Source of the DNA: Hymenolepis diminuta
Lineage: Eukaryota; Platyhelminthes; Cestoda; Cyclophyllidea; Hymenolepididae
Direction of reading: 5' to 3'
DNA length: 64,000 nt
Assembly (NCBI GenBank): GCA_900708905.1
Contig: CAADRB010000023.1
Span: 1,623,944-1,687,943 of the forward strand
Both the position numbers and the translations under genes were made by a program. The notes under the pieces are model-generated. The model saw nothing but the letters and a program-made list of their open reading frames with translations. It had not been told where the DNA came from and made no database searches. Shown one piece after another: positions 40,771-53,800 of this stretch; the stretch's first letter is position 1, and the number at the start of each line of letters is the position of its first letter.

Positions 40771-41639
40771 TCCTACGCTGCCCTTTCATCACCTTTGTTC
40801 CTTGTGTCTCGGTTACTCGCTTGAATCCTCATTGTGGCTTGATCAATACATTTTAGAGTAGTCAGCTCTTGGTCTTCTTCTCTTGAACAAGTGTTAGTTG
40901 TCAACCGTTTAGCTGTTATCTTAACCTCAACAAGTTAAAGTAGAGGGTTTACCGGAGATCTTTTCTAATTATGGGAAATGGAAAGAAGTTACGCAAAAAG
41001 TGTTACGTATAAGAAAGTGATATTTTTCCCAAAATGATTTATACAGGCAAGATTCTTTATTTTCCACCATTTAATTCCTGCTACTTTTAATTCCCTTTTA
41101 TTTGAATTAATTTATTTACATTACGGTTGTAAATGGGGCACAATAAAATCGACCTATTGACCTACGAAAACATGCGTCTTGTGTTAATATAGTGGTTAGG
41201 GTCGTTTTGTATTGCGGTGTTGTCGGGTCGTGTTTGTAACTAGTGCAATGTCTTAGGGAATCAAAGAGTCGGTTAAGATATCCTACAGAGAGGAGCAAAG
41301 CATAACAAAAAGGAAATTATATTCAAGCATGAGTCGCGTCTTTGTACGATAGATGTAAAATGTGAAGCATACTATAGGGCGGAAAATCGCTGGGATGGTG
41401 GGAACAAAATGATCCATACGATAATGTACCTCACTTTTTCTGTGCCCATCCTTATTTGCACGCATTTTGAGTAAATCAGAGAAGAAACTGAGCCATTCAA
41501 AATATGGATAATCATGCATTGTTTTAAAATAGTTATTCCAGATCGGATCTGGAAGTTGAAGTTGAAACCATGTTAAGTTCACGTAGTCTCACATTTAAAT
41601 TAACAGTTAAATGTTTAATTAATAATTACTTCTATCTCA

Positions 41640-42020
41640 TCTACTTGCTCTATGCTGTTAGAGGATGCATATGAATGGAGGTGGCATGACCAACTAGGAA
41701 GCTAAATCAACCTGTCAACAAGCTCTGAATTGCATAGATATTAGTCTCCCATGAACCTTGGAGTCAAGTAATGAAAATGAAATATTGGGGCATCACAAAT
41801 AAAGTTCTTAACCTTATGAGAATATAAACAACTTCAAATTCCAGAATTCAAATAAAGTAAGACTCGTATCGTGGCTTCATTGTCCCTTATTACCAATCCT
41901 CCCTCCTTTTCATGCCTTATTGAACTCGCTTGCTTCCCCTTAGTCAGTTGCCTTCTATGATTAAAACTTGTAAAAAATATTTCCGTTGCCATGGATAATA
42001 ATGATTAGTGACATTAATAT
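41640..42020 (+). repeat. Degenerate interspersed repeat, family 1, copy 3
   Basis: The best preserved copy by eye. Ordered blocks are ACTTGCTCT (about 41642), GAGGTGGCATGACCAAC (about 41671), CCATGAACCTTGGAGTCAAG (about 41749), GGCATCACAAA, a C/T-rich block near 41.89-41.94 kb and the 3' block ATGATTAAAACTTGTAAAAA (41957) plus CCATGGATAATAATGAT. The same order is found in the copy at 45.79 kb. Confidence 0.55.
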
Positions 42021-45000
42021 GTAATAACAGAAGTAGGCATTGAAAATATTCGTTCGAATATAAATGATAGCATCAAACTGATTGTGGAGGCTAAAGGAAG
42101 ATAAATTAAGTGGAAAATATTACATTAACGTTAGAAAATTATTTATAAATTATTAATATTCTAGAAACCGACTTTATTATAATAAAATGCTTAAAGTTAA
42201 TTTTAGACTAAATTAATTGGATTCAATTTATATCCGTTTGCATTTAAATTTGAGTGCCAATTAATGTTTGTCAACGTTATTAACTTTTATAAACGAGAAA
42301 AATTTATTAAATTACTTAATAATTGTTTATTGTGCAGTGGTTATTCAGATCAACGTTGAAAACCTCATATTGCACTTTTACTACCTACAGTAAATGCACT
42401 TGCTTTTCGTACACAATTATTATTTCAAAATCTAATGTGGAAGCGTTTCTCAGAAATCTGTCCGATTAAAGCATAAGATCGTAAATTATGAGTTACTTGT
42501 AAATAAGGAAATAGCCGGTTCTATCTGCAAAAGAGGATGAGTGAACTTTGTTGAAAAAGTTCCTTGAAAATTTCCACATCAACAAATCATAGGATAGGTT
42601 ACAAGGTAATTATTTTATTGAGCCGAATAACAAATGCAAATGCTGTCTGTCGGTTGGCGGATTCGCATCCAGTACAATCGAAGTTATTTTGATGAAGCAC
42701 CTAATTGAGGGACATCTGAAATTAATATCTACGTCAAGATATATAAATTTATTTGCGCTGCTCTGAAAATTCTTTCAAGCTCCCTTACAGTTAAAATATC
42801 CTTTGATTTATCAGCTACCAAAGAGAACAAGAAAGAAGACTAAAGAAAGTCGAGTAAGACGCCAAGGAAGACTTTGGGTTGAACAGAATGTTTTGGCCAA
42901 ACAAACAACAATATTGATTCCTATTTCCACCTCAAAAGAATTAGAGCAAAAACAGTGAGGCAAAAAAGAAGGCAGTGTTTTTGCAATATGAAAAGATCGC
43001 TGTTCCGCAGTTGTAATTATCAATAAAGACTTCAAGTGCTCGATAAATCTATATAAAACTTATAACGGGTGGTTGTAATGTTGCTTATCAGGATGTCATT
43101 CTCAACTCTGACGTCAGATTCAATCTTCAAGAAATATTCCTTCCCATGAATTAAATCTCCCTTTCCTTACCCAAAACTATTTCCTCTCAGATGGTCAAAG
43201 CATTCACTTATCCGATTTCATAATACATCTTATCGTTATTAATAAACGGACATAAATATAATTAAAAGGAATCAGAAATCATCCTCTAAAGTGTATTGCA
43301 GATAAGATTATACTGATTTTCTACAATGCCTGTCTGGATTTTAATTCTCAGATAGTTTATTTCGAAATACAATTTTGAAAATCAAGAAATACGTGCGGGT
43401 ACCCATAAAACAAAACTCAGAAATTTGATGCCCGCAGTCCTTTTCCCATATGAGCGGGGTTGTTAGTTTTTGCTCTAAGTAGGTGAAAAATTATTAAATT
43501 TTATTATAATTCTCTATTCATTAACCACTGATGGAGAATAATGCAATTAGCACCAAAGGGAATAAAATATTTTAGTTATTTTAAAAGTCAGAATTCATCA
43601 TCAACAAAACCTCACATTGGGATTTTTAGCTAATTTAAACGAAATTCTAGCCCTTTCCTGCCTTCCCAATTAAACGTAAACGTCACAATTTATAATCATA
43701 GTATCTTTGATTTGATCTTTAGAAAAGGTCCTGTCACCTGTTAGATTTTCCACAAATGCGTAAAAACAACGGTAAAATCACTTCTTATATCAAGGTCATA
43801 TATCAGTACATGATAACCAATCAAAAGAGAAACTGTATGCGAACTGTGCACTGATTGAGATAATTTTATTGAGCCTGAGTATTCACTAATTTGGGGGCTT
43901 AAGCCATTTCACTTACGAGAAATGCATCCACAGATTTGCGGATATCTGGAACCTAAACATGCAGAGCATCGAAAGCTCAGTCTTGCCAGTAAGCCCATTT
44001 TCCTTTACATGATATCATAATTTATACTTCTTATTACTTATTGCAAGGCAAAATTCGCCATTTTTAATTATGGAAAAGCTTTTGAAAACGGAAAACAGTG
44101 AAATAGTCCAATTAGGACCGAGTTCAAGCAGAGGATGAGGTCATAAGAGACCTAATTGAATTTTAAAACTTTTATAAAAAAGTGAAAATAGTTTCATTGA
44201 ACTTCATTTCGCAAACGTAAACAAACCATACATGAAGGCCTTTCTATTAATCTTACTTTATTCTTAAGCAAACATATCATAAGTAAACAAAAATTTATTT
44301 GAAATATCATTTTTCCCAAACTTAAAAGAAGCCTTCTGTCTATTAACAGATTATTAGAGAAAAACTCCTACAATGCTTTGAGAATTCCACTACATTAAGA
44401 TTGATTGAACAATTGCAAGGTTTCGTTAACATTTAAGACTACATATTTTCAAAGAACAGATGAGTTTCATCATAACTGAAGGTGTAGTTTGTGCCGGGTT
44501 TGCACAATTTAACAGTAAAGTACACATTCTATGAGGTTATGCACGGTTTAATGATAAGAAGAGCCTGAAAATCCCACAAGGCATGAATGATTTCACAACT
44601 TAGTATTTTTTTCATAGTAGAAACTTAATTGAATTTCACAGGTTATTAGATATACTGATTATGTTATGCGATGCTAACTGGCTCAAGAAAGTGACCTCGG
44701 AATCCAATATTCAACCGCCTTTTACTTGTCAAGATTTGGCAAATGCATAAACAAGAAACAAAACTATTGTGCCTTTTGTGGGGATGGTAATAAAAATGTC
44801 AATTCAGTTTGCAAATATCATGATATTCGAGGATTTTTCTTAGAATTCCAAACTGAAAATCAAAATTTGCTTCGTTTTAAGTGAGAAAAACTAAAATCGT
44901 TTTCTTTATTTTATTACATGCAATTGATTCAACCATGACGAAAGTTTTATTTCATGAAATTTTACGAATATGCTCTTTGAAAAACTCTTTTTCTTCCTTT

Positions 45001-45789
45001 TGGACACTTTGCAACGATGACAGATATTGTCCACGACAAAAGGAAAGTAATGTTTTGGCTGGGTTCGAATTTATAATTATCAGATAAAATAATGTCTTTA
45101 AAGGTCTTTTATTTCATTAAAGCTCAGTGTCGCATTAGTTTCTTCAATGGAGAAGCCATATGCTTTTAAGGTTGGACCATAAGAAAACTATTATGCAACC
45201 TCTACTTTCAATAATATTTTTACCTTCCATAAAAACTGTTTATTAATAATAAAATCAAATTATATTATTTACCACGTAAGTACCTTTATTCTGGAATTTG
45301 CGATCATTTAATTTGATTGAGTTCGTCTTTTTTAAGTTTGTTTAAACTCAAACATTTTAATTTTTTTTTTTCATTTCTGATTAGATTAAGTTGTTGATAA
45401 CCGCAATAGTAACAATCAATCAAGCCTTGAATAATTAAAAGACTTCCATCACATGACCTGTCGGATGAGGTAAAAAAGAGGGCTCAAGGTAATTGAACTA
45501 ATTAAAGATTATGGGCCTCATTGTAAATGAAAATAATTAATCATTACCAGATGAACTGAGGTTGTTTTAATGAATCTCGTATTCTCACTGAAGAATGCAA
45601 GGATGGAAGTGAAAAATTAATCCCCTTCATTTTAGATTAGTCAAAAGGGCTTATAAAGGAAATGTCAGAGCACCAACCGGTATACTGTTTCTAATTGATC
45701 ACAAGTATGTTAATCGCTGAATAAATTTTGGCTAGTGTAATATCTAATAAATGCCTACTGACAGCTTATCTTGAGTTGTTCTACGTTAA

Positions 45790-46160
45790 ATTTATCGTTA
45801 CTAGTCCCCTCCACTTGCTCTTGGTTTAAAATAAACACAACCTAATCGAGGTGGCATGATTAACCAAGAAATTAATTCAAATAAACCAAGAAACTCACCC
45901 ATGAATATAGGAGTCAAATGATGAAGACTAACGTTACGACATCACAAAGTGGACAATGAACAAATGAATGATTTCGAATTTAAATGAGACAATATTCGTG
46001 ATGTCCTGACAAATTTGTCTTCTTACTGTTTGCCTCTTCCTCGTTTCATTAATTACTGAAATTGTTTGATGTCTCCCTTATGCAGATGGTGTTCCATGAA
46101 TAAAAGTTGTAAAAGTTTTACCTGTGCAATGAGCAGAAATAAATAGTAATATGATAATGC
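45790..46160 (+). repeat. Degenerate interspersed repeat, family 1, copy 4
   Basis: Contains CCACTTGCTCT, GAGGTGGCATGATTAAC, CCATGAATATAGGAGTCAAA, GACATCACAAAGTGG, a TCTTCCTCGTTTCATTA block and ATGAATAAAAGTTGTAAAAG in the same order and orientation as copy 3. It ends about 50 bases before the splice acceptor of the PH-domain exon at 46208, so it lies just at the 3' end of that intron. Confidence 0.55.
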
Positions 46161-46207
46161 CTTTAAAGACATTATCGGCATTTTCAGTACTTGTATTGCT
46201 TTAACAG

Positions 46208-47846
46208 GTCCCCTCTTTACTCGACGCAAAGACCGAAGGGAGTGGATTGTTTTGGATGATGAGGGATTGCAGCTGTTAGCCTTTCAGGATGAGGACGCTG
46301 CCAATAATCCCAAGAGAGATCCAAATTACACAGTACCGCTGGCAAATGCCTTCTTCTGCATTGAACCGGAAATTCCTCGCGCGTTCAGTATTTTGTAAGT
46401 CGGATTTCTAAACCCCGTTTATGAAAGTTATTGTTAGAATTGTACGGCTACACTTGAGAAAAAATGGAAAATATTCCAACAATTTTCCTAATTCACACTT
46501 TTCTTGTTTCCTCATCTTCCAGAATTCTTTTTGTTAAGTTTTTCTATGGAATTCAAGCCTCCCTGATTGTTTTACATGAGTGATATATAAAATTTCACGA
46601 TGTCAAACTGTTGATAACATTTGCTTTTTCTTACTAAAAGACTGAATTAGCAGAAGAGTTAGTGACAAAGTTGATGAAAGGAGTGCCAGGCTAACTCTGT
46701 AAAACAAATAGCATAACTTTTTTTAAACGCTCTGTTCATATAAAGACCGTTAGGTATACCTTTTCTCCTAGTTATTATTAGTCATAGCAATTGAAATCCT
46801 TTAAAATCATAGAAAAGTATCTGAATAAGAAAAAGGGCAAGACGTTGTCGAAATGGTTACATCATCAAGGATATTCTGAAAGCATTAAGTCGCTCATATA
46901 TTAATAAGGGCAGAATTTACTCCACTGTCCTAATGTTCAAGTTTTATCATTTGACTCCAGATTCCTCGGTGAAATTATATCTCCGATATATATATATGTA
47001 TATATACAGGTGCCTGGTCTTTTATATTTAATTAATAAATCAAAGTCCCTTAATTTTTCTACACTTAATAAAATATGAGTGCAATTTTATTATGATAGAC
47101 ATGGGTGTCGGGAATGTTTTGAAACTATTGCACCGCGCCTAGTATCAATTATTTTAATTACCTTTTGAGACAAATATTTAGTTATGGAAATAGCATAACG
47201 ATTTGACATGTTAATTGCGTAAAAATATCTTGAAAAACGACAAAATGTTATGGCTATTTATATGGAAACTACTCCATTGCCACAAGGGCATTTACGATTG
47301 GAAATACTTGATGCTGATCACGTGAAAACAGTCATCACGAGACGTAGGAAAATGCTTTGTGAAGGCAATGTGGGACACGAATCAAATAAAGCCGTCATTT
47401 AAAGTTATGCAAAATGAACAGCCTACGAATATATTTTATAAAAAAACGTCGAAAAAATGTTGATGGAATTACCAATATGTCAAAGAGATTGCAACATACT
47501 AGGAATCGTAATTGCTTTATACAGAGTAATCAAGACAAGAGAGAGTAAAAGGAGGACGAGACACCTACAAGAATACCCTCCGAATAAGAAAAAGCAGAGA
47601 GAAATGGAGAGCGAGAGGTAGAGAGCTACAAATGCTATGAATTGGGAAGTTTAAAGCAAACTTTGGAAAAAATATACCAGTAGAAGAATTATGAAAAATA
47701 TGAAGTTAAAATAACCATCGTAAAAGTGTAATTCAAAGGACAATAGCATTTATAATTTTCTTTTTACGGCTTTTAGAAGCCATCGAAAGTACACATATCA
47801 AGCTGAGACTAACAACGCGATGATGGCCTGGTTGAACTGCCTCCAG
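46208..47846 (+). CDS. TBC1D2-like gene, PH-domain exons
   Basis: Exons 46208-46394 and 47777-47846. The first runs through a PH beta-strand with REWIVLDDEG, where family members have the RWFVLD pattern, and continues to the strand ending RAFSIL. The second (SHRKYTYQAE ... MMAWLNCLQ) is the last strand and C-terminal helix with the conserved tryptophan. The first exon begins with two bases of a split codon, so at least one more upstream exon must supply the start of the PH fold. A phosphoinositide ligand is plausible but not shown. Confidence 0.85.
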
Positions 47847-50800
47847 GTAGGTAAACGATCTATTTTTAAATGCAAATGATTCTTTGATATTTTTCTAGCC
47901 GTCTTCCATGTATATTGAGTATCAATTTGCCCTCAAGATCAAATGAAGTATTTTGTTTTCATTACCATTTCGATAGCAGTATTACAATGAGAAATGTTAC
48001 AAAAAATAGAGTAGGACCTTAATGAACTGAGTAGTCACAACTTGAATCACGGGATAAAACTTTATAATATTTAATAGCACTGCCCAGATAAATTAAAGAG
48101 GATTTATACCACTACAATTGTGAGGGATAAGAAATATCTTTGTTTAGAAAATAAGTAAATTATTTTGTAATAGTAACATTTTGCGGTCATAGACAAATAT
48201 ATAAAAATGTCGTATATATGGCTGGAAGCGATGAGTGAGTGATCAAGCTACACAGGCGAGAATGTAAACAAAACACTTGATGAAGATAAACAACTCAATC
48301 GGGAATTGAATTTATCATGATGTAGCCTCTGCAGAAAGCTCGATCAAGAGAAGAATTTATTGGAAAAATTTGGACACGCAAGATAGCGTTGAGTGGCATA
48401 AGAAGATTATCGTTGAACAGAATAAAAGAGGCGAGGAAGGTTGTTAAGTGCTCGAATAGCGCTTCCTAGTGCTAACTGGGACATCTACGATACTAGGCTA
48501 CTAATTGTAAAGATTGGAAGTTGTAAAACCCCACAACTCAAATCTCACTGAGTTAGAACAGAAAGGGACTGTGTTTTGGGGAGTCAGTCATAGTTTTAAC
48601 AGACAGAGAAACCTGTTCATACACGCGAAGGTAATAGTAAAGCGCTAGTTTGACATTAACGAGATAGGTAATTATCAATAGATGAGCTGAGGAACATGAG
48701 GAGGCAAGATGAAGTATACATGCTAACAAATATATAGAACAGAGGGNNNNNNNGGGTGGAGCCAGATTTTATTTATTAAAAGGGCTTGTAAGCCTAAAGA
48801 ATAAAGATAGAAGGATGGACCAAGAAACGTTACAGAATAAAAGCGACGAAGGCTATTTCCGTCTAAAGCAGCATATGATTAGGTGGTTACGTTTATCTCA
48901 AGTCCGAGTTTCTTATCGGCCTGATCCCGGTCATTTTGGTGTGCGGGCTGACAAATGCTTTTCTATGAGCTAGTGAGGTTGCCAACTTAATCTTCTCCCA
49001 ATTCCTTGGCAGCAACGTGTTTGGGACAGCACATTATCCATTACTTAAGGTTATTTAATTGATAAATAGTTTTAATGTAATAAAACAAAGGAAAAATAAT
49101 AGGTTTATAGAACAGTCACTTCCCTCAGAAACGCGTATGTTGAAAGTGCTTCAATTTAAATTCTGGAATGTAAGCAATTATGGTTAGAAAAATGATATCC
49201 CAATGTGCGAGAGACGCAGAAAGTATATCGCATTTATTATTGTGGTCTTTAAAAATATGAAGGCAGAAAGCGAAATCAGAGCGTCAGCTGCTGTTGAAGG
49301 TACCCTATTCTCGTCTCTGTGCTTTGTTTACATTGGGCTTTGCACCATTATTTAAGGGTTTTGCAGGGATTGAATTAGAATCGGTTCAGGGATGGAAGTT
49401 ATAAATAGCGATCACAGATTAGTTAACTAACATAATCTAGAGCTTGTACTGAAATCGTAAAGATTCATTACGATCAGTGTTCATATTTCAAATTATTTTC
49501 CTTTACGATGTACTGTTTGCATTATTTTCCTATATTATAACTCGTACAGATTTGTCGCGACACACGAAATGACGGGGCATCGATACACAATTCCGATGAT
49601 ACTCTTGAACAACCCGAGGGTTGCCACTCCATGATTTCAAATCGACCTGTTTCTGATAATGTATGTGACAATTTTTCCCACTTCATTTTATTTCCTAAAC
49701 ACACTTTTTATGACATTCTTACACGCAATTGAGTAGAGACCACCTAGCTGGCTGAGTAGACGGAGAGATTTGTTATTAAGTGTTGCAATTAACAGTCACT
49801 TAACTAGGTAAATTAAATTAAAACCTTATTATAAAATAAATTTGTCAATGTGGTTTTTATTTTCTCTTTCTGATTTTTAATTTTGTCAAAAAAAACATCT
49901 TAAGATTTATAAGTGAAACGAAACAGTCGGATTTACTGAATTATGACTTCGATATCTGAGATCGTAGGCGTAAATCTTAATTTTAATGTTTCTTCCAGTC
50001 ATTTCTCATTATTCAAGTGAAATTCGATTTCAAATCTACGTTTTTAGTTTTCTTTCCGTTATTAGGTAAAAAATTTTGGGTATTTGTAAGATTTGTAAGT
50101 TATTTGATTTGGTTGCTAATAAATAAATAAATTAATTTAATTACTTACTTAATTAAAGAAATAATAAAAAAATAATGACCAAGAGGTGGCCAGTTCTCTG
50201 ATGTTGATGAAAAGTAAAAATTTCAGGCATGTGTTTAATTTTATTCGCCTCCACTTGACTCTTTTATTTCTTAATCTAATTAAAAATCTATAATGAAATT
50301 TTAAATTTTTTACATAACTTGTGGATTTTTTCTATGAAGTAGTCATATTTTTTTCTAGTGTTTCATGAAGTAAAAAACATTACTTGAAAAGTTGCCTAGT
50401 TTTTCAATAACTCCTCATTAACAGTCATTGAAAATCATTGCCTGAATGTGATCAAGTTTCAGATTTTCGATCCTTAAAACCGCTTTCCCTCTGTGCTTTG
50501 AAATTCTTTTCCAAGCGAAATTAGAGGTATTTAAATATAGTTTCAAATTGGACGTGTAAAATCTTTTCTTTTATCTCGACGAAACCGTTTTTAAAATAAG
50601 AATAAAGAATAGGAATTTGATAGGATCGGAAGCCTCGCTGGAGGGGACAAGATGATTTTAGGGATTTTTAAACCCCGAAATTTGAAATTCTTTTAGGGTA
50701 TGTCTAATGCCAATCACTTTTTGTGCTAGTCTTAAAAGCAAAAGGTAATTGTGATTTTCGGAATGGGTATTTGGATTTAATGGATCAAAGAGGCATTTAT

Positions 50801-53800
50801 GCAGCTGTATTTGCCTTTATAACTACTCCGGTCACAGCTAAAAAAAATTAATATTTGTAATTTTGCAAATTAGATTGCTTCACCCACGATTTTTGCTTCG
50901 TTCAAGTTAAATTCTTTACCATTTTTTACCATGATTCTCGTAACTTTCTCAGGTACACTGAAACTGCTTGGGAATAAATGTAACTCCAGAGAGTCTATTA
51001 CCCGCCGCCGTAATCTAGGTGCCAAAAAATATGGCTAGGCTACCTTTGGCTCAACTCCGAAGGGAGGGAAGGCAGTTACGCCTATACTTTTCGGTTACTC
51101 AATATAGATAATTTATATAAGCACAAATCGACCGACTGATAATTGAAAGTCAATCCATCGACGAAAAATGACAGCTTTTTACTAAATGTCAAAACGTCAT
51201 GAATGACGTATGCACACATATTGGTGATCTAGAGACCACTTGTAAGGATTGCTCATCCCAATGGCGAAATCTAGGCTCCGTGATTTTAATTTGTGCTTGT
51301 CGGCGTCCGATAACTTTCAGAAATCAAGGGATTAAAATTCGATAGCCTAATTTTTTGGTGGGTCATTCTGCTTAATGTATTAACTGCATAAATTCGCCTT
51401 TCAGTACTTACTGCGCAACCTGCAAAGAAATTATTCGTTCACCTCCTTCAAAAGTGGTAAGTTGTTGGATTTGAAGGTTTATAAATATAATGCTGCAATA
51501 GGTGGGATGGATAAAAATGATCTTTTAATATTCCAGGTCTTCTAAAGCTTCGGTCACCCACTGAGGATGATACTGGGTCCACTGATTCGCATTCGGCAAC
51601 TTCACCTCAAAACGCAACCACAAAATTCTTTCCGTAAGTGCTGATTGTTGTCATTCTACTCACACAAATTAAGTAGAATGTAGATGACCGAGGTGTACTT
51701 GTTTTCAGGGACGATAAAATGTTTAATTCCAATTCTGGATCACCACCGCCTACAAAATTTATGTAAATTAATGAAACCTTATTACATATTCATAATTCAT
51801 TTGCTCTTTCCACTTAATATATTCCCCGTTTAGGCAAAATGGATCAAACAATGGTAGTCTCGAATCTGCAGAGATGAATCAATTTTTGAAAGCGGAACTT
51901 CAGCAAGCCTTAGAAAAATTGGAACATCTGCGAAAGTGCGTTTGTCCACAATGAAATGTCTTTTATTCAATGCTATTGTCCATTATTAAGTAGTGTAGAG
52001 AATGATATTGAAAAAGTGTTGATACAATAAAGTGTTGTCAAAAAATACCAATACTAAATATGCTAAGTTCAAATATTTGACGAAGACTAGCGATAACGAA
52101 TGATTATATAGAGACCTTCGCTTCAATTCATGGTGCATAACGTACCTGTTTCTTTGTAGAATGACATTTTGAAGCTGATTATTTTGTACTGTCGTATTTT
52201 TTCCCGATGGTGAGCGGTGAAGAATAGCTTTTCTTCATTTTATAAAGACGTACTTTTCCTTTCAACATTCGTAATTATTTTCAAATTGCCCTAATAAGAA
52301 GGTTACTTAAACCTTCGATAAAAATAAATATCCGATTCAATATAAAGCTTTTGAAGTTAATGGATTTTTTATATTTGTCTGTATTCACATTATGTTGAGA
52401 ATTAACTTTGGGGAAGTTCTGATAGATTTATTTTTACAATTTTCATTGACTGTCAGGAAATTTGGGGGCAATAATTTCACCATAAAAAATTCCGATGTTG
52501 CGCATTTACAATACCTCTATTAGAATTTTCGTTTACCTTCACAATGAGGGCTTAGTTAATTGACCCTATCTTGCATTGGTTATTTCTAGCCTAAGCTTAA
52601 CAAGTAGTATATATCAGCTCAGCACAACCCTCTCATATTCTAAATTGTGTTGTGTATACTTATAGAACTTAAAGGAAAGTATTCAGTTTCTTAAAAAATA
52701 ATCAAGTTTCCTTCAAAATTGATAAGACGAGCCGAGAAATATAAGCAAATATGCATGAGGAAGTCATGACAGAATATGACTAATAACGAATATACGGAAA
52801 TGTCAGTCACTGCTATCAAACGTACTCAGTTTCTTATCGTACTCCTTTGTTTTGACGTATTATTCATCTCCGTTACCTCTCATTTGTAAGAATACAAATG
52901 TGAGTATCATTTTGTTATTTATTTATCCTCTTTTATTTAATGAGAGTAAGCGAATTTATAACCTTTTGAGCTGATTTGGCTTAACTAGTCGAATAATGCT
53001 TGAGGCCTACACAAACGCAAGAGTTTGCATTTTGTTTCAAACAAACATGAAACATTAATAAGATTGTCTGTAAACGTGACGAGGCACATGATTAATGATT
53101 CCTAGGCAAGAGAGAGAGAGAGAAGAAGTATGAACACGTGTTTTTGTAATCAAAAGAAAAGGACTGTTTTCGAGTACCACAGAAATGTTAACAGATAACA
53201 GACCATAATGGAAGTCTGTCATTTAGTCTAATATAATGGACAGACTAAAATACGTACGTTGAGTCACCGTTTGCTGATTAGCGAGATCATCTGCAAAGCC
53301 CTTCTCTAAGTCATGCCATTTAAGAATTGCATCCATACCCTCTAATCGTGGAATACATACTATTACCTACCTTTTGTTGATTAACTTTAACAAATGTGAA
53401 TGTAAAATTCCCAGCATTTGATTAATTTTCTTGAACTTCAAAATCATATTTTAGATTAAACGAAAGCATGGACAGTGAGCTCCACGATCTACGAATCGGC
53501 TATACCTCGCTTCTTCAAAGTTGTTATGTTTATAAATTGGATGGATCAATGGAAAATGGCCAGAATCCCGAGTTTCACATAAGTCCTAGGGTAAATATTG
53601 CGTATAGCATTTATTTTAAAATTTCTAAAATATTTCATCATTACAGCACAAAGAACGTGTGGGTAAGCTACTGCAAATAGCACGAAAAGAGGACCCTAGA
53701 CTACCTAGTTCAACCATGTAAGTATTTAAGATATATTTCTTTCAGTAGAAAAGCACTCCACTGACAAATATTTTGCAACTAGAATTACCTCACGTACGGG

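Larger units (their letters stand above)
39830..46207. other. Non-coding stretch upstream of the first visible TBC1D2-like exon
   Basis: No exon could be supported here. It holds repeat family 2 copy B (40.73 kb) and repeat family 1 copies 3 and 4 (41.64-42.02 and 45.79-46.16 kb). A GGTTCGAAT string at 45.06 kb is not preceded by a box A, so no tRNA is called. The stretch is probably the intron before the PH-domain exon, with the remaining 5' exons unidentified. Confidence 0.45.

Noticed and set aside
45062..45070. GGTTCGAAT, a tRNA box B-like string
   Set aside because: No box A or cloverleaf stems lie upstream at tRNA distance.
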